Positions 1-8,395 are shown, numbered from the stretch's first letter. The stretch: DNA of 46,801 nucleotides from JADHUC01 sp964617665 (GCA_964617665.1 CAZUAH010000038.1:1-46801); one strand, 5' to 3'. The notes: a model not told the origin generated them from the letters alone. A program made the numbers and translations.

Positions 1-1
1 C

Positions 2-1765
2 ATGGACAAGCGCTGGCGCATTCATCCGCATGATGCGGCCGAGATCGCCCATCTCCAGCACAGTGCTGGTGTCCCGGCGTTGGTGGCCCAGTTGTTGATC
101 TGCCGCGGAGTCCGCGATCCGGAAGCGGCTCGCATGTTCATTGATGCCAAGCTGACGGGGCTGCGCGACCCGGAACTGTTGCCTGGCATCAGCGAGGCGG
201 CCGATCGCATTCACTCCGCAGTCCAGCAGAAGCGGCGAATCATCGTCTACGGCGACTACGACGCCGACGGAATGACAGCCACCGGCCTGCTGTTCTCGTG
301 CCTTCGACTAATGGGCGCGGACATCGGCTACCACGTCCCGAATCGCACGGACGAAGGGTACGGGCTGAATAGCGAGTCACTGCGGAAGCTGGCCGAGCGT
401 GATGCCTCGATGGTAGTCACGGTCGACTGCGGGATCGGCGCATTGGAGGAAGCCGAGTCGGCCCGCGAACTTGGGCTGGAGTTGATTGTCACCGACCATC
501 ATCAATTGGCCGAGCAATTGCCGTCGGCCGCTACCCTCGTCCATCCGAGCCTCCCAGGCAGCGAATACCCATTCGACGGTCTCTGCGGGGCCGGCATTGC
601 GTTCAAGTTGGCGTGGGCTCTGTGCCAGCGGGCGAGCCAGTCGAAGAAGGTCAGTCCGGCAATGCGCGAATTCTTGCTCGGCGCAGTTGGCCTCGCGGCT
701 CTGGGCACGGTCGCCGACGTGGTTCCGTTGGTGGACGAAAACCGCATCCTGGTACGGCACGGACTGGTCAGCCTGCGTCAACGCCCGGTTCCCGGAATCG
801 CGGCTCTGCTGAAAGTCACCGAACTGGACAGAAAACCACAGCTCGGCGCGGAAGATATCGCCTTCACGCTCGCTCCACGGCTGAACGCGGCCGGTCGCTT
901 GGGACAAGCCCAATTGGGCGTCGAATTGGTCACAACCCAATCGCCCGATCGCGCCCAATCTCTGGCCGAGTACCTCCACGAGTTGAATGGCAGCCGAGAC
1001 AGCCTGGAGCGTCGTGTGTACCTGGCGGCCAACAAACAGGCGAAGGAACAGTTCGATCCCCAGAGCGATCCAGCCTTGGTGCTGGCTGGGGTCGACTGGC
1101 ATCCGGGCGTAATTGGGATCGTCGCTGGGCGTCTGGCCGAGAAATACCATCGGCCGGTCGTCGTCATTTCGTGGGATAAGGTTGGTGCAAAGCCCGGCCA
1201 AGGCTCGGCACGCACCGCCGGTCGGCTGAATCTGCACGAGGCGCTCGTGGCATCCAGAGAGCACCTCCTTTCATGCGGCGGCCACGCACAGGCGGCAGGT
1301 CTGAAGATCAAGGAATCCAACCTCGATGCCTTTCGGGCCGATTTCTGCGAGCACATCGCTGGCGTCGTTCGCGAAGAAGACCGCATCCCGGAAGTGTCCA
1401 TCGACGCAGAAGCCCCGCTGAGCCAATTGACGCTGAATACGGTCCAGCAAATCGAGCAACTAGCACCTTTCGGCCAAGGCAACCCACGCCCGATTCTATG
1501 TGCAAGCGGTGTCGATCTGGCTGAACCGCCGCGACGTATTGGAAGTGGCGAACGGCACCTCTCCCTTAAGGTCCAGCAGCACGGCGTCACCCTACGTGCC
1601 ATGGCCTTCGGGCAAGGCGACGCTGCTGACGAGTTGGCGAAGCTCGACGCGCCACTGGAAATCGCCTTTAAGCCAGTCATCAACGAATTCCGCGGACGCC
1701 GAAGTGTCGAAATGCATCTAGTGGACTGGCGAGTGGCGGAGAAGCCGACTGCGGTAGACAAATGA
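2..1765 (+). CDS. recJ: Single-stranded-DNA-specific exonuclease RecJ
   Basis: RecJ degrades single-stranded DNA 5' to 3' in recombination and mismatch repair, in the cytoplasm. The protein (587 aa, a normal RecJ length) shows the DHH phosphoesterase motifs in order: GDYDADG at residues 84-90, VTVDCG near 140, TDHHQ near 164 and GTVADVVP near 236. The DHHA1 motif CGGHAQAAG follows near 425, and a C-terminal OB-like part closes the protein. The metal-binding Asp and His residues are all present. The ATG lies at the very edge of the window, so the ribosome binding site cannot be seen, but the N-terminus lines up with other RecJ proteins. Its last four bases overlap the next gene (ATGA), so the two are probably co-transcribed. 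The family call is secure. Confidence 0.95.
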   Translation: MDKRWRIHPHDAAEIAHLQHSAGVPALVAQLLICRGVRDPEAARMFIDAKLTGLRDPELLPGISEAADRIHSAVQQKRRIIVYGDYDADGMTATGLLFSCLRLMGADIGYHVPNRTDEGYGLNSESLRKLAERDASMVVTVDCGIGALEEAESARELGLELIVTDHHQLAEQLPSAATLVHPSLPGSEYPFDGLCGAGIAFKLAWALCQRASQSKKVSPAMREFLLGAVGLAALGTVADVVPLVDENRILVRHGLVSLRQRPVPGIAALLKVTELDRKPQLGAEDIAFTLAPRLNAAGRLGQAQLGVELVTTQSPDRAQSLAEYLHELNGSRDSLERRVYLAANKQAKEQFDPQSDPALVLAGVDWHPGVIGIVAGRLAEKYHRPVVVISWDKVGAKPGQGSARTAGRLNLHEALVASREHLLSCGGHAQAAGLKIKESNLDAFRADFCEHIAGVVREEDRIPEVSIDAEAPLSQLTLNTVQQIEQLAPFGQGNPRPILCASGVDLAEPPRRIGSGERHLSLKVQQHGVTLRAMAFGQGDAADELAKLDAPLEIAFKPVINEFRGRRSVEMHLVDWRVAEKPTAVDK

Positions 1766-2868
1766 ACGTCCCTCATTTTCTCTTCGTCGTATGTCAAGTC
1801 GGCGCGGAACGTGCGTTGAAGAACGAGTTGGCTTGTCAACGGCCGGAATTTCGCTTCGCCTTTTCCCGCCCCGGCTTCGTTACCTTCCGACTGCCGGACG
1901 ACTACTGCCCGCGTGACGATTTCGACTTGCAGTCAGTGTTTGCACGAACGTTTGGCTTCTCGTTGGGCAAGGTCGAAGGCCAAATAGCGGAGCAAAACGC
2001 AAAATCGGTCTGGTCGATGGCCGCAGATCGCAAAGTCGACCAGTTTCATGTCTGGCAACGCGATGTGGGGCTGCCGGGCGAAAAAGGCTTCGAGCCGGGC
2101 GTAACATCACTTGCTACCGAAGTCGGCCGGGTCATCGCAGGCCATCGACCGGCGGATATGTCGGACCGCTCGCTGCCGGTAAATCTGGTTGCTCGATCGG
2201 GTGATCACGTCATGGACTGTATTCTGGTGGAACCGGACCAATGGTGGATCGGTTACCATCGGGCCACGACGCTGCCGACACGTTGGCCGGGAGGAACGCC
2301 CAAGATCGACCTGCCACCGCATGCCGTCTCGCGAGCGTATCTGAAAATGCGCGAAGCCCTGTTGTGGTCGCGTTTCCCCGTTTCAGCAGGCGATCATTGC
2401 GTCGAACTGGGCAGTTCGCCCGGCGGCTCTTGCCAAGCATTGTTGGACCGGGGCCTGACTGTTACCGGCATCGACCCGGCCGACATGGACGAAGCGTTGC
2501 TTGCCGAGCCGAACTTCACGCACGTCAAGGCTCGCGGAGCGGATCTGAAGCGGCGCGAGTACGGCAATGTGAAATGGTTGATAGCCGACTCGAACGTCGC
2601 GCCAAAGCACACGTTGGATACGGTCGAGAACATCGTCACCAACCGCCAAGTGAACGTCCGCGGACTGTTACTGACGCTCAAGCTACTGAGCTGGGAACTG
2701 GCTGAGTCCATTCCCGAGTACATCGAGCGGATTCGTTCGTGGGGCTACCAATACGTCCGCGCACGGCAATTGGCGTACAATCGCCAAGAGATTTGTGTTG
2801 CCGCCCTGCGACGTCGCCAGATGCGTCGCCGGCCATCCAAAGGCAGACGCTCAGGTCGGCGCACATAG
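1762..2868 (+). CDS. rlmM: RlmM-like 23S rRNA 2'-O-ribose methyltransferase (FtsJ/RrmJ fold)
   Basis: RlmM methylates the ribose of C2498 in 23S rRNA using S-adenosylmethionine. At 368 aa this protein matches the E. coli enzyme in length. The N-terminal half resembles the THUMP-type RNA-binding region of that enzyme. The C-terminal half holds the SAM-binding loop ELGSSPGGS near residue 215, an acidic strand end (TGIDPADMD) and the LKLLSWEL segment carrying the catalytic Lys of the FtsJ fold. The last 15 residues are very basic. It starts inside the recJ stop (ATGA), which indicates translational coupling. The methyltransferase fold is clear. The exact rRNA target is inferred from family resemblance. 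Confidence 0.8.
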   Translation: MNVPHFLFVVCQVGAERALKNELACQRPEFRFAFSRPGFVTFRLPDDYCPRDDFDLQSVFARTFGFSLGKVEGQIAEQNAKSVWSMAADRKVDQFHVWQRDVGLPGEKGFEPGVTSLATEVGRVIAGHRPADMSDRSLPVNLVARSGDHVMDCILVEPDQWWIGYHRATTLPTRWPGGTPKIDLPPHAVSRAYLKMREALLWSRFPVSAGDHCVELGSSPGGSCQALLDRGLTVTGIDPADMDEALLAEPNFTHVKARGADLKRREYGNVKWLIADSNVAPKHTLDTVENIVTNRQVNVRGLLLTLKLLSWELAESIPEYIERIRSWGYQYVRARQLAYNRQEICVAALRRRQMRRRPSKGRRSGRRT

Positions 2869-2889
2869 ACGCTCGGACCAGGGCCCTGC

Positions 2890-2926
2890 AATAGAGAAAG
2901 CCCGGCTCTCTGAAAAAACCGGGCTT
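2890..2926 (-). terminator. Terminator between convergent rlmM and leuB
   Basis: An 8-bp stem (AAGCCCGG / CCGGGCTT, 2898-2905 with 2919-2926) and 13-nt loop lie in the 92-bp gap between two convergent genes. Read on the minus strand the stem is followed by TCTCTATT, so it best serves leuB. The plus-strand side has no clear T-run. Confidence 0.6.
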
Positions 2927-2960
2927 CTGAAGTCGCGATAGATTTGCTTTCAGGATCGCC

Positions 2961-4025
2961 TTACGCTTCCAGAGCCTCCACAACCAAGTCGCCAATCTCC
3001 GACGTGCTGTGGCCCATCTTGCCGGCTGCCTGGCTTTCCATTTTCGTGCCCGTGACAACCTGGATCGCGTCCAGCACACGTAGGCCCGCCTTCTCCTGAC
3101 CGGATTGCTCCAGCAACATGGCCATGGCACTGATTGCAGCAATCGGATTGATCACGCCTTGACCGGTGTATTTCGGAGCGCTGCCGCCCATCGGCTCAAA
3201 CATACTGGTGCCGCCCGGATCCGGATTGATATTGCCGCCAGCGGCCACGCCCATTCCGCCTTGAATCATGGCGCCCAGGTCCGTGATGATGTCGCCGAAC
3301 ATGTTGGTGGTCACAATCACATCGTAATACTCTGGGTTCTTCACCATCCACATGCAGCAGGCATCCACGTGGTTGTAGTCCGGCTTGACGTCCGGGTATT
3401 CCTTTGCCACATCCTCGAATGTGCGCCACCAAAGATCGTGTCCGTAAGTCAAGACATTCGTCTTGGCTACCAGTGTCAGGAGCTTGCCTTTGGGGTTATT
3501 GCGTTTTCGGGTGTACTCGAACGCCCAGCGGATGCACCGCTCGCAGCCCTTGCGTGTGTAGACGGCTGCCTGTGTGGCCACCTCGTCAGCCGTCCCCTTC
3601 TTCAGGAAGCCGCCGACGCCGCAATACAGATCTTCGGTATTCTCTCGGACAACTACGAAGTCAATGTGGTCCGGGCCTTTGCCGGCCAGTGGCGTCTCGA
3701 CTCCTTGGTACAGTTTGACGGGCCGCAAATTGATGTATTGATCCAACTGGAAACGTAGTTCCAGCAACAGACCTTTCTCCAGGATTCCCGGTGCCACATC
3801 CGGATGGCCAACCGCACCCAGATAGATCGCGTCGTACTGACGCATCTCTTCAGCCGCACCGTCCGGCAGAATGTCGCCTGTCTTCAGGTAGCGATCACCG
3901 CCGAAGTCGTAGTCGGTCAGTTCGTAGTCAAAACCCTCGATTTTGGCGATGGCCTTCAGCACCTTGAGAGCCTCGGCTGTCACTTCCGGCCCAGTCCCGT
4001 CGCCTCCGATTACTGCAATCTTCAT
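2961..4025 (-). CDS. leuB: 3-isopropylmalate dehydrogenase (isocitrate/isopropylmalate dehydrogenase family)
   Basis: The enzyme oxidises and decarboxylates 3-isopropylmalate with NAD in leucine synthesis. The protein (354 aa) begins with the family's GGDGTGPEV nucleotide-proximal loop. It carries the substrate-binding stretch ELRFQLDQYINLRP near residue 90, VVRENTEDLY near 125, and the Mg-binding block NMFGDIITDLGA near 240. The 'LLELRFQLD' form and short length resemble the actinobacterial (type 2) LeuB subgroup rather than the enterobacterial one. Tartrate or homoisocitrate dehydrogenase is the main alternative, because the substrate loop alone does not settle specificity. No other leu gene is adjacent, so this is a single-gene unit with its own promoter and terminator. 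Confidence 0.82.
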   Translation of the reverse strand: MKIAVIGGDGTGPEVTAEALKVLKAIAKIEGFDYELTDYDFGGDRYLKTGDILPDGAAEEMRQYDAIYLGAVGHPDVAPGILEKGLLLELRFQLDQYINLRPVKLYQGVETPLAGKGPDHIDFVVVRENTEDLYCGVGGFLKKGTADEVATQAAVYTRKGCERCIRWAFEYTRKRNNPKGKLLTLVAKTNVLTYGHDLWWRTFEDVAKEYPDVKPDYNHVDACCMWMVKNPEYYDVIVTTNMFGDIITDLGAMIQGGMGVAAGGNINPDPGGTSMFEPMGGSAPKYTGQGVINPIAAISAMAMLLEQSGQEKAGLRVLDAIQVVTGTKMESQAAGKMGHSTSEIGDLVVEALEA

Positions 4026-4086
4026 TGTTCTTCGTTCGTTACGGTTGTGTAGGTAGGATATGCACTCGAAACACGGCGAACATAGC

Positions 4087-4115
4087 AGTCTATCAGCAAC
4101 TTCGTAGCCTCACAA
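4087..4115 (-). promoter_or_regulatory. Candidate sigma-70 promoter for leuB
   Basis: On the minus strand TTGTGA (4115-4110) and TAGACT (4092-4087) are separated by 17 nt. This would start transcription about 55 nt upstream of the leuB ATG. It is a fair but not strong match. Confidence 0.42.
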
Positions 4116-4213
4116 GTTGCCATGCCCGGCGCTACGTCTGGGGCGGAACCCTGCTACAATTCGCCCAATGAACTATTGAAATCGTTGGGAATTGAAGAGG
4201 ATTCTACTCACAG

Positions 4214-5125
4214 ATGGCCTCCACTGAACGACAGTCTACCGGCGTCCCTGGTTTGGACGAACTGCTGGGCGGCGGCTTACTTCCGGGAACTCTTACGGTT
4301 GTATTGGGCGCAACAGGAATCGGCAAAACGCAATTGGGGCTGCAATTCGCGCAAGCGGGTCTCACCCAGCATGATGAGAGTAGGTCGGGCGTGATCTTCG
4401 ATGTGAACGCACGCGGCGACTCGCAGAATCACGTCCAGTACGCGAAAGACCTTTTCGGCTGGGATCTGTCGTGCGTGGCCGGACAGGAGCGGACGGATCT
4501 GAACGACTTCTTCGCTGACCAACGAGACTGCGGCGACTATCTTCATGTGTTCGACTACCACGGGCGGCGAGTCACGAAACGAGACCTTGACTGGGACGAG
4601 TGGCGCAACTGGCAAGCGGAATTGAACGCCAAGCTGCAATCGACCATCGCGTTTCTGTATGGCAACTTCGTCCGAGGCGCGCGGCGAGTCGTGTTTGACG
4701 GCATCGAACCCGTGGATCGGCCAAACGAGTCTATCCAGTTCAATCTCCTGGAATATGTCTACCACCAAGTCGTCCGAAAGGACCCCGAGTGGGTAGCCCG
4801 GGACTTGTTTCGACAAGACTACCGCAAAAATGCAGAATCGGCGGCCACGCATAGCTACGATCCTGCCCACATCGGCTGCATGCTGCTATCGACGTCTCTC
4901 GACGCGATGCTGGATGAGCTGATTTCCCGGCCTCTGGATGAAGGTGATGTCCTGGCAAATGCAAACACGTTGATTTATCTGGGCAAGATCCGCGACGGCC
5001 AACGATTGCGACGAGCATTGTACATCGCCAAGCATCGTGGCAGCGCGTGCAGCGAAGAGATCCAGCTTTACACGATCGACGATCAGGGACTGAAGGTCGT
5101 CAGCACAAGTGTGGACGGAGGGTAG
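4214..5125 (+). CDS. KaiC-like RecA-superfamily ATPase, single domain
   Basis: The 303-aa protein opens with the KaiC-type pattern 'STGVPGLDELLGGGLLPG', followed by a Walker A P-loop GATGIGKT at residues 32-39. A Walker B-like strand (RRVVFDGIEPV) lies near residue 160. Proteins of this family bind ATP and may act in signalling or regulation. Only one ATPase domain is present, whereas clock KaiC has two, and no KaiA or KaiB homologue is nearby. The C-terminal half (about 200-303) is not recognised beyond the RecA fold and may be lineage-specific. The gene stands alone between leuB (divergent) and an Rrf2 regulator (convergent, 28-bp gap). Function is not assigned. A role linked to the neighbouring regulator is only a guess from position. 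Confidence 0.72.
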   Translation: MASTERQSTGVPGLDELLGGGLLPGTLTVVLGATGIGKTQLGLQFAQAGLTQHDESRSGVIFDVNARGDSQNHVQYAKDLFGWDLSCVAGQERTDLNDFFADQRDCGDYLHVFDYHGRRVTKRDLDWDEWRNWQAELNAKLQSTIAFLYGNFVRGARRVVFDGIEPVDRPNESIQFNLLEYVYHQVVRKDPEWVARDLFRQDYRKNAESAATHSYDPAHIGCMLLSTSLDAMLDELISRPLDEGDVLANANTLIYLGKIRDGQRLRRALYIAKHRGSACSEEIQLYTIDDQGLKVVSTSVDGG

Positions 5126-5153
5126 TTCGGCAGCCGCTGAAGTTCGAAGAGGA

Positions 5154-5609
5154 TTACGGGGCGTCTTTGCTGGCTGCCTCTGACGTCGCCAGAGCTCCCC
5201 ATCGTCGGCGGGTTTCAAACGCAGCGATATCAGAGATGGTGGTCCGATGGAGGAACTGCCAGAGCTCCTCCCTGTGGTCCGTACAGAAATCATGCGCTGG
5301 GCAGGCCCGATCGCGGGTGCACGCGGCGTTCCCCAAAATGCAGCGAGGCTCGACGATAGGGTCGTCCAGGGCCACGCAGAGATCATACAACGAGATTTCT
5401 TGGGGTGAACGCGCCAGTGACACGCCACCACCTACACCGCGCTGCGTCTGTACCAGCTTCTTACGGGCAAGTATGTTGATGATCTTCGCCAGATACGCGG
5501 CCGGTGTTCCACAGCCCTCCGCCACGACCTTAATCAGCGCGGGATTGCCCCCCATGGCGGCAATAAAGGCCATGGCCGCAGCGGCATACGATGTGGATTG
5601 GCTAAGCAT
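5154..5609 (-). CDS. Rrf2-family transcriptional regulator with four-cysteine Fe-S-type motif
   Basis: Rrf2 proteins (IscR, NsrR, RsrR) are dimeric winged-helix regulators that often sense redox state, NO or Fe-S status through an iron-sulfur cluster. This 151-aa protein has the winged-helix half with the wing 'RGVGGGVSLAR' (about 57-67). It has cysteines at 90, 97, 103 and 109, of which the first three resemble the cluster ligands of IscR and NsrR. I chose ATG at 5609 rather than a GTG at 5636, because a near-consensus promoter predicts transcription starting near 5633 and a GGGAG sequence precedes the ATG by 9 nt. The gene is divergent from the cbb3 oxidase operon, and both sides carry the same operator, so it probably controls that operon and itself. 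The four-Cys arrangement and the ligand sensed remain inference. Confidence 0.87.
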   Translation of the reverse strand: MLSQSTSYAAAAMAFIAAMGGNPALIKVVAEGCGTPAAYLAKIINILARKKLVQTQRGVGGGVSLARSPQEISLYDLCVALDDPIVEPRCILGNAACTRDRACPAHDFCTDHREELWQFLHRTTISDIAAFETRRRWGALATSEAASKDAP

Positions 5610-5639
5610 TGAGGACAACTCCCGACAACTACGCACACG

Positions 5640-5668
5640 GGTATACTAATTGATGACCTCCATGTCAA
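5640..5668 (-). promoter_or_regulatory. Sigma-70 promoter of the Rrf2 regulator gene
   Basis: On the minus strand TTGACA (5668-5663), a 17-nt spacer and TATACC (5645-5640) form a near-consensus promoter. The -35 and spacer are overlapped by the palindromic operator at 5654-5667, the usual arrangement for negative autoregulation. Confidence 0.65.
5654..5667. promoter_or_regulatory. Candidate Rrf2 operator, copy 1 (regulator promoter)
   Basis: The sequence TGACCTCCATGTCA has TGAC/GTCA arms six bases apart. Thirteen of its 14 bases are identical to the copy at 5786-5799. It sits on the -35 and spacer of the regulator promoter. Assignment to the adjacent Rrf2 protein is inference from position and repetition. 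Confidence 0.6.
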
Positions 5669-5733
5669 CTATCCGGCAATGGAGCAACGAAGCAAGACTG
5701 GCCGTTTCTCCTGCTCTTTGACGCTACCGGCCC

Positions 5734-5781
5734 TTGACTACAAACGACTGGTTATTGAAAATCTCTGTTGAGATTGATGAA
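5734..5781 (+). promoter_or_regulatory. Candidate cco operon promoter with FNR-like half-match
   Basis: TTGACT (5734-5739) and GAAAAT (5757-5762) are 17 nt apart and could form the oxidase promoter. TTGAG-ATTG-ATGAA (5768-5781) matches 8 of 10 fixed positions of the FNR/CRP-type site TTGAT-N4-ATCAA, which is common upstream of cco genes. Both assignments are weak. Confidence 0.27.
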
Positions 5782-5784
5782 CAA

Positions 5785-5800
5785 ATGACCTCGATGTCAT
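5785..5800. promoter_or_regulatory. Candidate Rrf2 operator, copy 2 (cco operon side)
   Basis: This 16-bp near-perfect palindrome reads ATGAC-C-TCGA-T-GTCAT, with 14 of 16 positions symmetric. It shares TGACCTC-ATGTCA with the copy in the regulator promoter. It lies 65 bp before the ccoNO start, where a bound repressor would block initiation or elongation. Confidence 0.6.
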
Positions 5801-5864
5801 CTTTTGTGCCCGCCGGCTAACGTGCGTCGGCGTAAAGGACGGAGTTTCGAGAAAGGTCGAATCT

Positions 5865-8171
5865 ATGGCGTCGGATGGGAAATCAACCGCAGGTGGCGTG
5901 GAGCTTCAAGCTTCGGGGCGTCTGGATACATTCTCCTACAACGACAAAATCGTGCGGGCGTTTCTGCTAGTCACGATCCTGTGGGGAGTTGTGGCGTTTC
6001 TGGTTGGGCTCCTGGCAGCCCTGCAACTTGCCGTGCCGCAATTGAATTTTCGGCTCCCATTCACTTCGTTCGGTCGCATTCGACCATTGCACACGAATGC
6101 CGCCATCTTCGCTTTCGCAGGCAATGCCGTATTCGCCGCGATCTATCACTCGACGCAACGGTTGTTGAAAACGCGCATCTTCAGTGACGCGCTGAGTTGG
6201 TTTCATTTCTGGGGCTGGCAGTTGATCATTTTAGCCGCGGCACTTTCTATACCTCTGGGCTTTATGACCGGGAAAGAGTACGCGGAACTCGAGTGGCCGA
6301 TTGATCTGGCCATCGCGGTCGTGTGGGTCGCCTTTGCGATCAACTTCTTCGGCACGGTCATTCGCCGGCGCGAGCGGCATATGTACGTCGCCATCTGGTT
6401 CTACATTGCGACCATTGTGACGATACCGATTCTGCACATTTTCAACAGTTTGGAGGTGCCCGCCGGGCTCATGAAGAGCTACCCGGTGTACGCGGGAGTG
6501 CAAGACGCGTTCATGCAGTGGTGGTACGGGCACAATGCCGTCGGATTCATGCTGACGACGCCGTTTCTTGGCATGATGTACTACTACTTGCCAAAGGCTG
6601 CCGAGCGGCCCGTGTACTCGTATCGTTTGAGCATTGTTCACTTCTGGTCGTTGGTGTTTATCTACATTTGGGCTGGTCCGCACCACCTACACTACACCGC
6701 GTTGCCCGAATGGGCGTCCACGCTGGGAATGCTCTTTTCTGTGATGCTATGGATGCCGTCGTGGGGAGGGATGCTCAACGGACTGCTGACGCTTCGCGGA
6801 GCCTGGTCCAAGGTGGCCGCGGAACCGATTCTGAAGTTTTTTGTGGTCGCCGTGACGTTCTATGGAATGTCTACGTTCGAGGGGCCACTCCTATCGATCA
6901 AAGGCGTGAACGCACTGTCGCACTACACGGATTGGACGATTGCGCACGTACACGCCGGAGCGTTGGGCTGGGTTGGCTTCATGACGTTCGGCATGCTGTA
7001 CTGGTTGATACCACGCATGTTCCAGGCACCGTTGTGGAGCCAGAAGTTGGCCAACGCGCATTTCTGGACGTCGACCATTGGGATCCTGCTGTACATCGTG
7101 CCGATTTACGTGGCCGGTCTGACGCAAGGTCTGATGTGGCTGGCGATTGACGACACCGGCAATCTGGCCTACGCCGATTTTGTCGAGACCGTCTTGATTC
7201 TCATGCCCATGTACTGGCTGCGAGTCCTTGGTGGAGCCCTCTATCTGGGCGGCGCGGTGGTTTGTGGCGTGAACTGCCTCAAAACGATGGCCGCGCGCCC
7301 GGCTGTGTACAAAGAACGTATTCACGAAGCGGCACCGTTGACGCGTGAATACACCGAACCGGCGAAGCCTGAATCGCGACTCGAGGGTGCGGCGGTCTTG
7401 GGGCTGGCACACAAAATCGACGTTTGGAACCAGGCTTGGTGGCATCGTCGTTGGGAGCGACGTCCGTTCCGTTTCACGGTTTGGGTTGTGCTTGTTGTGA
7501 TCGTGGCGTCTTTGTTCGAGATCGTACCCACGTTCCTGATTCGCTCGAACATCCCGACCATCGCGTCTGTGCAGCCTTACACGCCATTGGAACTCGCTGG
7601 ACGAGACGTGTACCTGGCCGAAGGCTGCCACAACTGTCACTCGCAGATGATTCGACCGATTCTGGCTGAAACGAAACGGTACGGTGAATACAGCAAGGCA
7701 GGCGAGTTCGTCTTCGATCATCCGTTCCAGTGGGGCTCGCGACGCATCGGACCAGACTTGGCACGTGAAGGAGGCAAGCAGTCGGCGTTGTGGCACGCGT
7801 TGCACTTCGAGGACCCCCGAAACGTCACGCCTGGTTCGATCATGCCGGACTATCAATGGCTGTTGGCGAAACCGCTGGACTTCGATGGCATACCGCAGCG
7901 AATGGCCGCCATGAAGACGATTGGCGTTCCATACAAGGAGGCCGAGATCGAGGGCGGCGCGGCGGCGGCACGCGAACAGGCGAGTCAAATCGCTGCGAAG
8001 ATCGAGAAGGACGATAACACTCGCAAGGGACTGGCCGACAAGCAGGTCGTCGCGATGATCGCTTACATGGATCGCCTGGGTGTCGATCTGTTCAAGACCC
8101 CGCCGACACCGGACGAGAAGCCGAACTCCGAATCGGCGGACAACGAAGAGGTAGCGTCCGCCGCTAAGTAG
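5865..8171 (+). CDS. ccoNO: Fused CcoN-CcoO: cbb3-type cytochrome c oxidase subunits I and II
   Basis: CcoN holds the heme b and heme b3/CuB oxygen-reducing site. CcoO is a membrane-anchored monoheme cytochrome c that passes electrons to it. Here both are one 768-aa polypeptide. Residues 1 to about 510 are CcoN with heme/CuB histidines in RPLHTN, YGHNAVGF, GPHHLHY and AHVHAG, plus the helix-VII Tyr in FYGMSTFEGP. A new transmembrane segment near 530-550 leads into the CcoO part with heme motif CHNCH at 588-592 and GSIMPDY, which supplies the axial Met, near 660. The C-terminus is charged. A GAAAGG ribosome binding site lies 8 nt before the ATG. It heads a tightly overlapping cco operon. In most bacteria ccoN and ccoO are separate genes. 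Confidence 0.95.
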   Translation: MASDGKSTAGGVELQASGRLDTFSYNDKIVRAFLLVTILWGVVAFLVGLLAALQLAVPQLNFRLPFTSFGRIRPLHTNAAIFAFAGNAVFAAIYHSTQRLLKTRIFSDALSWFHFWGWQLIILAAALSIPLGFMTGKEYAELEWPIDLAIAVVWVAFAINFFGTVIRRRERHMYVAIWFYIATIVTIPILHIFNSLEVPAGLMKSYPVYAGVQDAFMQWWYGHNAVGFMLTTPFLGMMYYYLPKAAERPVYSYRLSIVHFWSLVFIYIWAGPHHLHYTALPEWASTLGMLFSVMLWMPSWGGMLNGLLTLRGAWSKVAAEPILKFFVVAVTFYGMSTFEGPLLSIKGVNALSHYTDWTIAHVHAGALGWVGFMTFGMLYWLIPRMFQAPLWSQKLANAHFWTSTIGILLYIVPIYVAGLTQGLMWLAIDDTGNLAYADFVETVLILMPMYWLRVLGGALYLGGAVVCGVNCLKTMAARPAVYKERIHEAAPLTREYTEPAKPESRLEGAAVLGLAHKIDVWNQAWWHRRWERRPFRFTVWVVLVVIVASLFEIVPTFLIRSNIPTIASVQPYTPLELAGRDVYLAEGCHNCHSQMIRPILAETKRYGEYSKAGEFVFDHPFQWGSRRIGPDLAREGGKQSALWHALHFEDPRNVTPGSIMPDYQWLLAKPLDFDGIPQRMAAMKTIGVPYKEAEIEGGAAAAREQASQIAAKIEKDDNTRKGLADKQVVAMIAYMDRLGVDLFKTPPTPDEKPNSESADNEEVASAAK

Positions 8172-8215
8172 CTCGAGCGAACGACGGATACTTAGCTCTG
8201 GGAGGAGCAGAACGA

Positions 8216-8395
8216 ATGGGACTGAAAGGCTTGATGAGCAGTTTGGGCATGGACGTGTTCGCGCTCGTTGGGCTTGCGCTGTTCTTCTGCACCTTTCTTG
8301 GCATAGTGATATGGGCATATACCCGGCCGCGCAAAGAAATCGAACGGCTTTCGCGATTGTGGGAGGATGACGAGGATGGCGAACGATACTCATGA
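8216..8395 (+). CDS. ccoQ: CcoQ-like small cbb3 oxidase subunit
   Basis: This is a 59-aa single-span membrane protein. A short amphipathic start is followed by one hydrophobic segment (about residues 13-33, ending FLGIVIWAY) and a charged tail with ERLSRLWEDDED. This is the usual look of CcoQ/FixQ, which stabilises the CcoNOP complex. A strong GGGAGGAG lies 8 nt upstream of the ATG. The gene sits exactly where ccoQ is expected, between ccoNO and ccoP, and its end overlaps ccoP by 20 bases. The identification rests on position and topology, since the family is too short for firm sequence recognition. Confidence 0.75.
   Translation: MGLKGLMSSLGMDVFALVGLALFFCTFLGIVIWAYTRPRKEIERLSRLWEDDEDGERYS

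Noticed and set aside
377..1839. Two long minus-strand frames inside recJ
   Set aside because: They oppose a gene with every catalytic motif in place and have no family resemblance.
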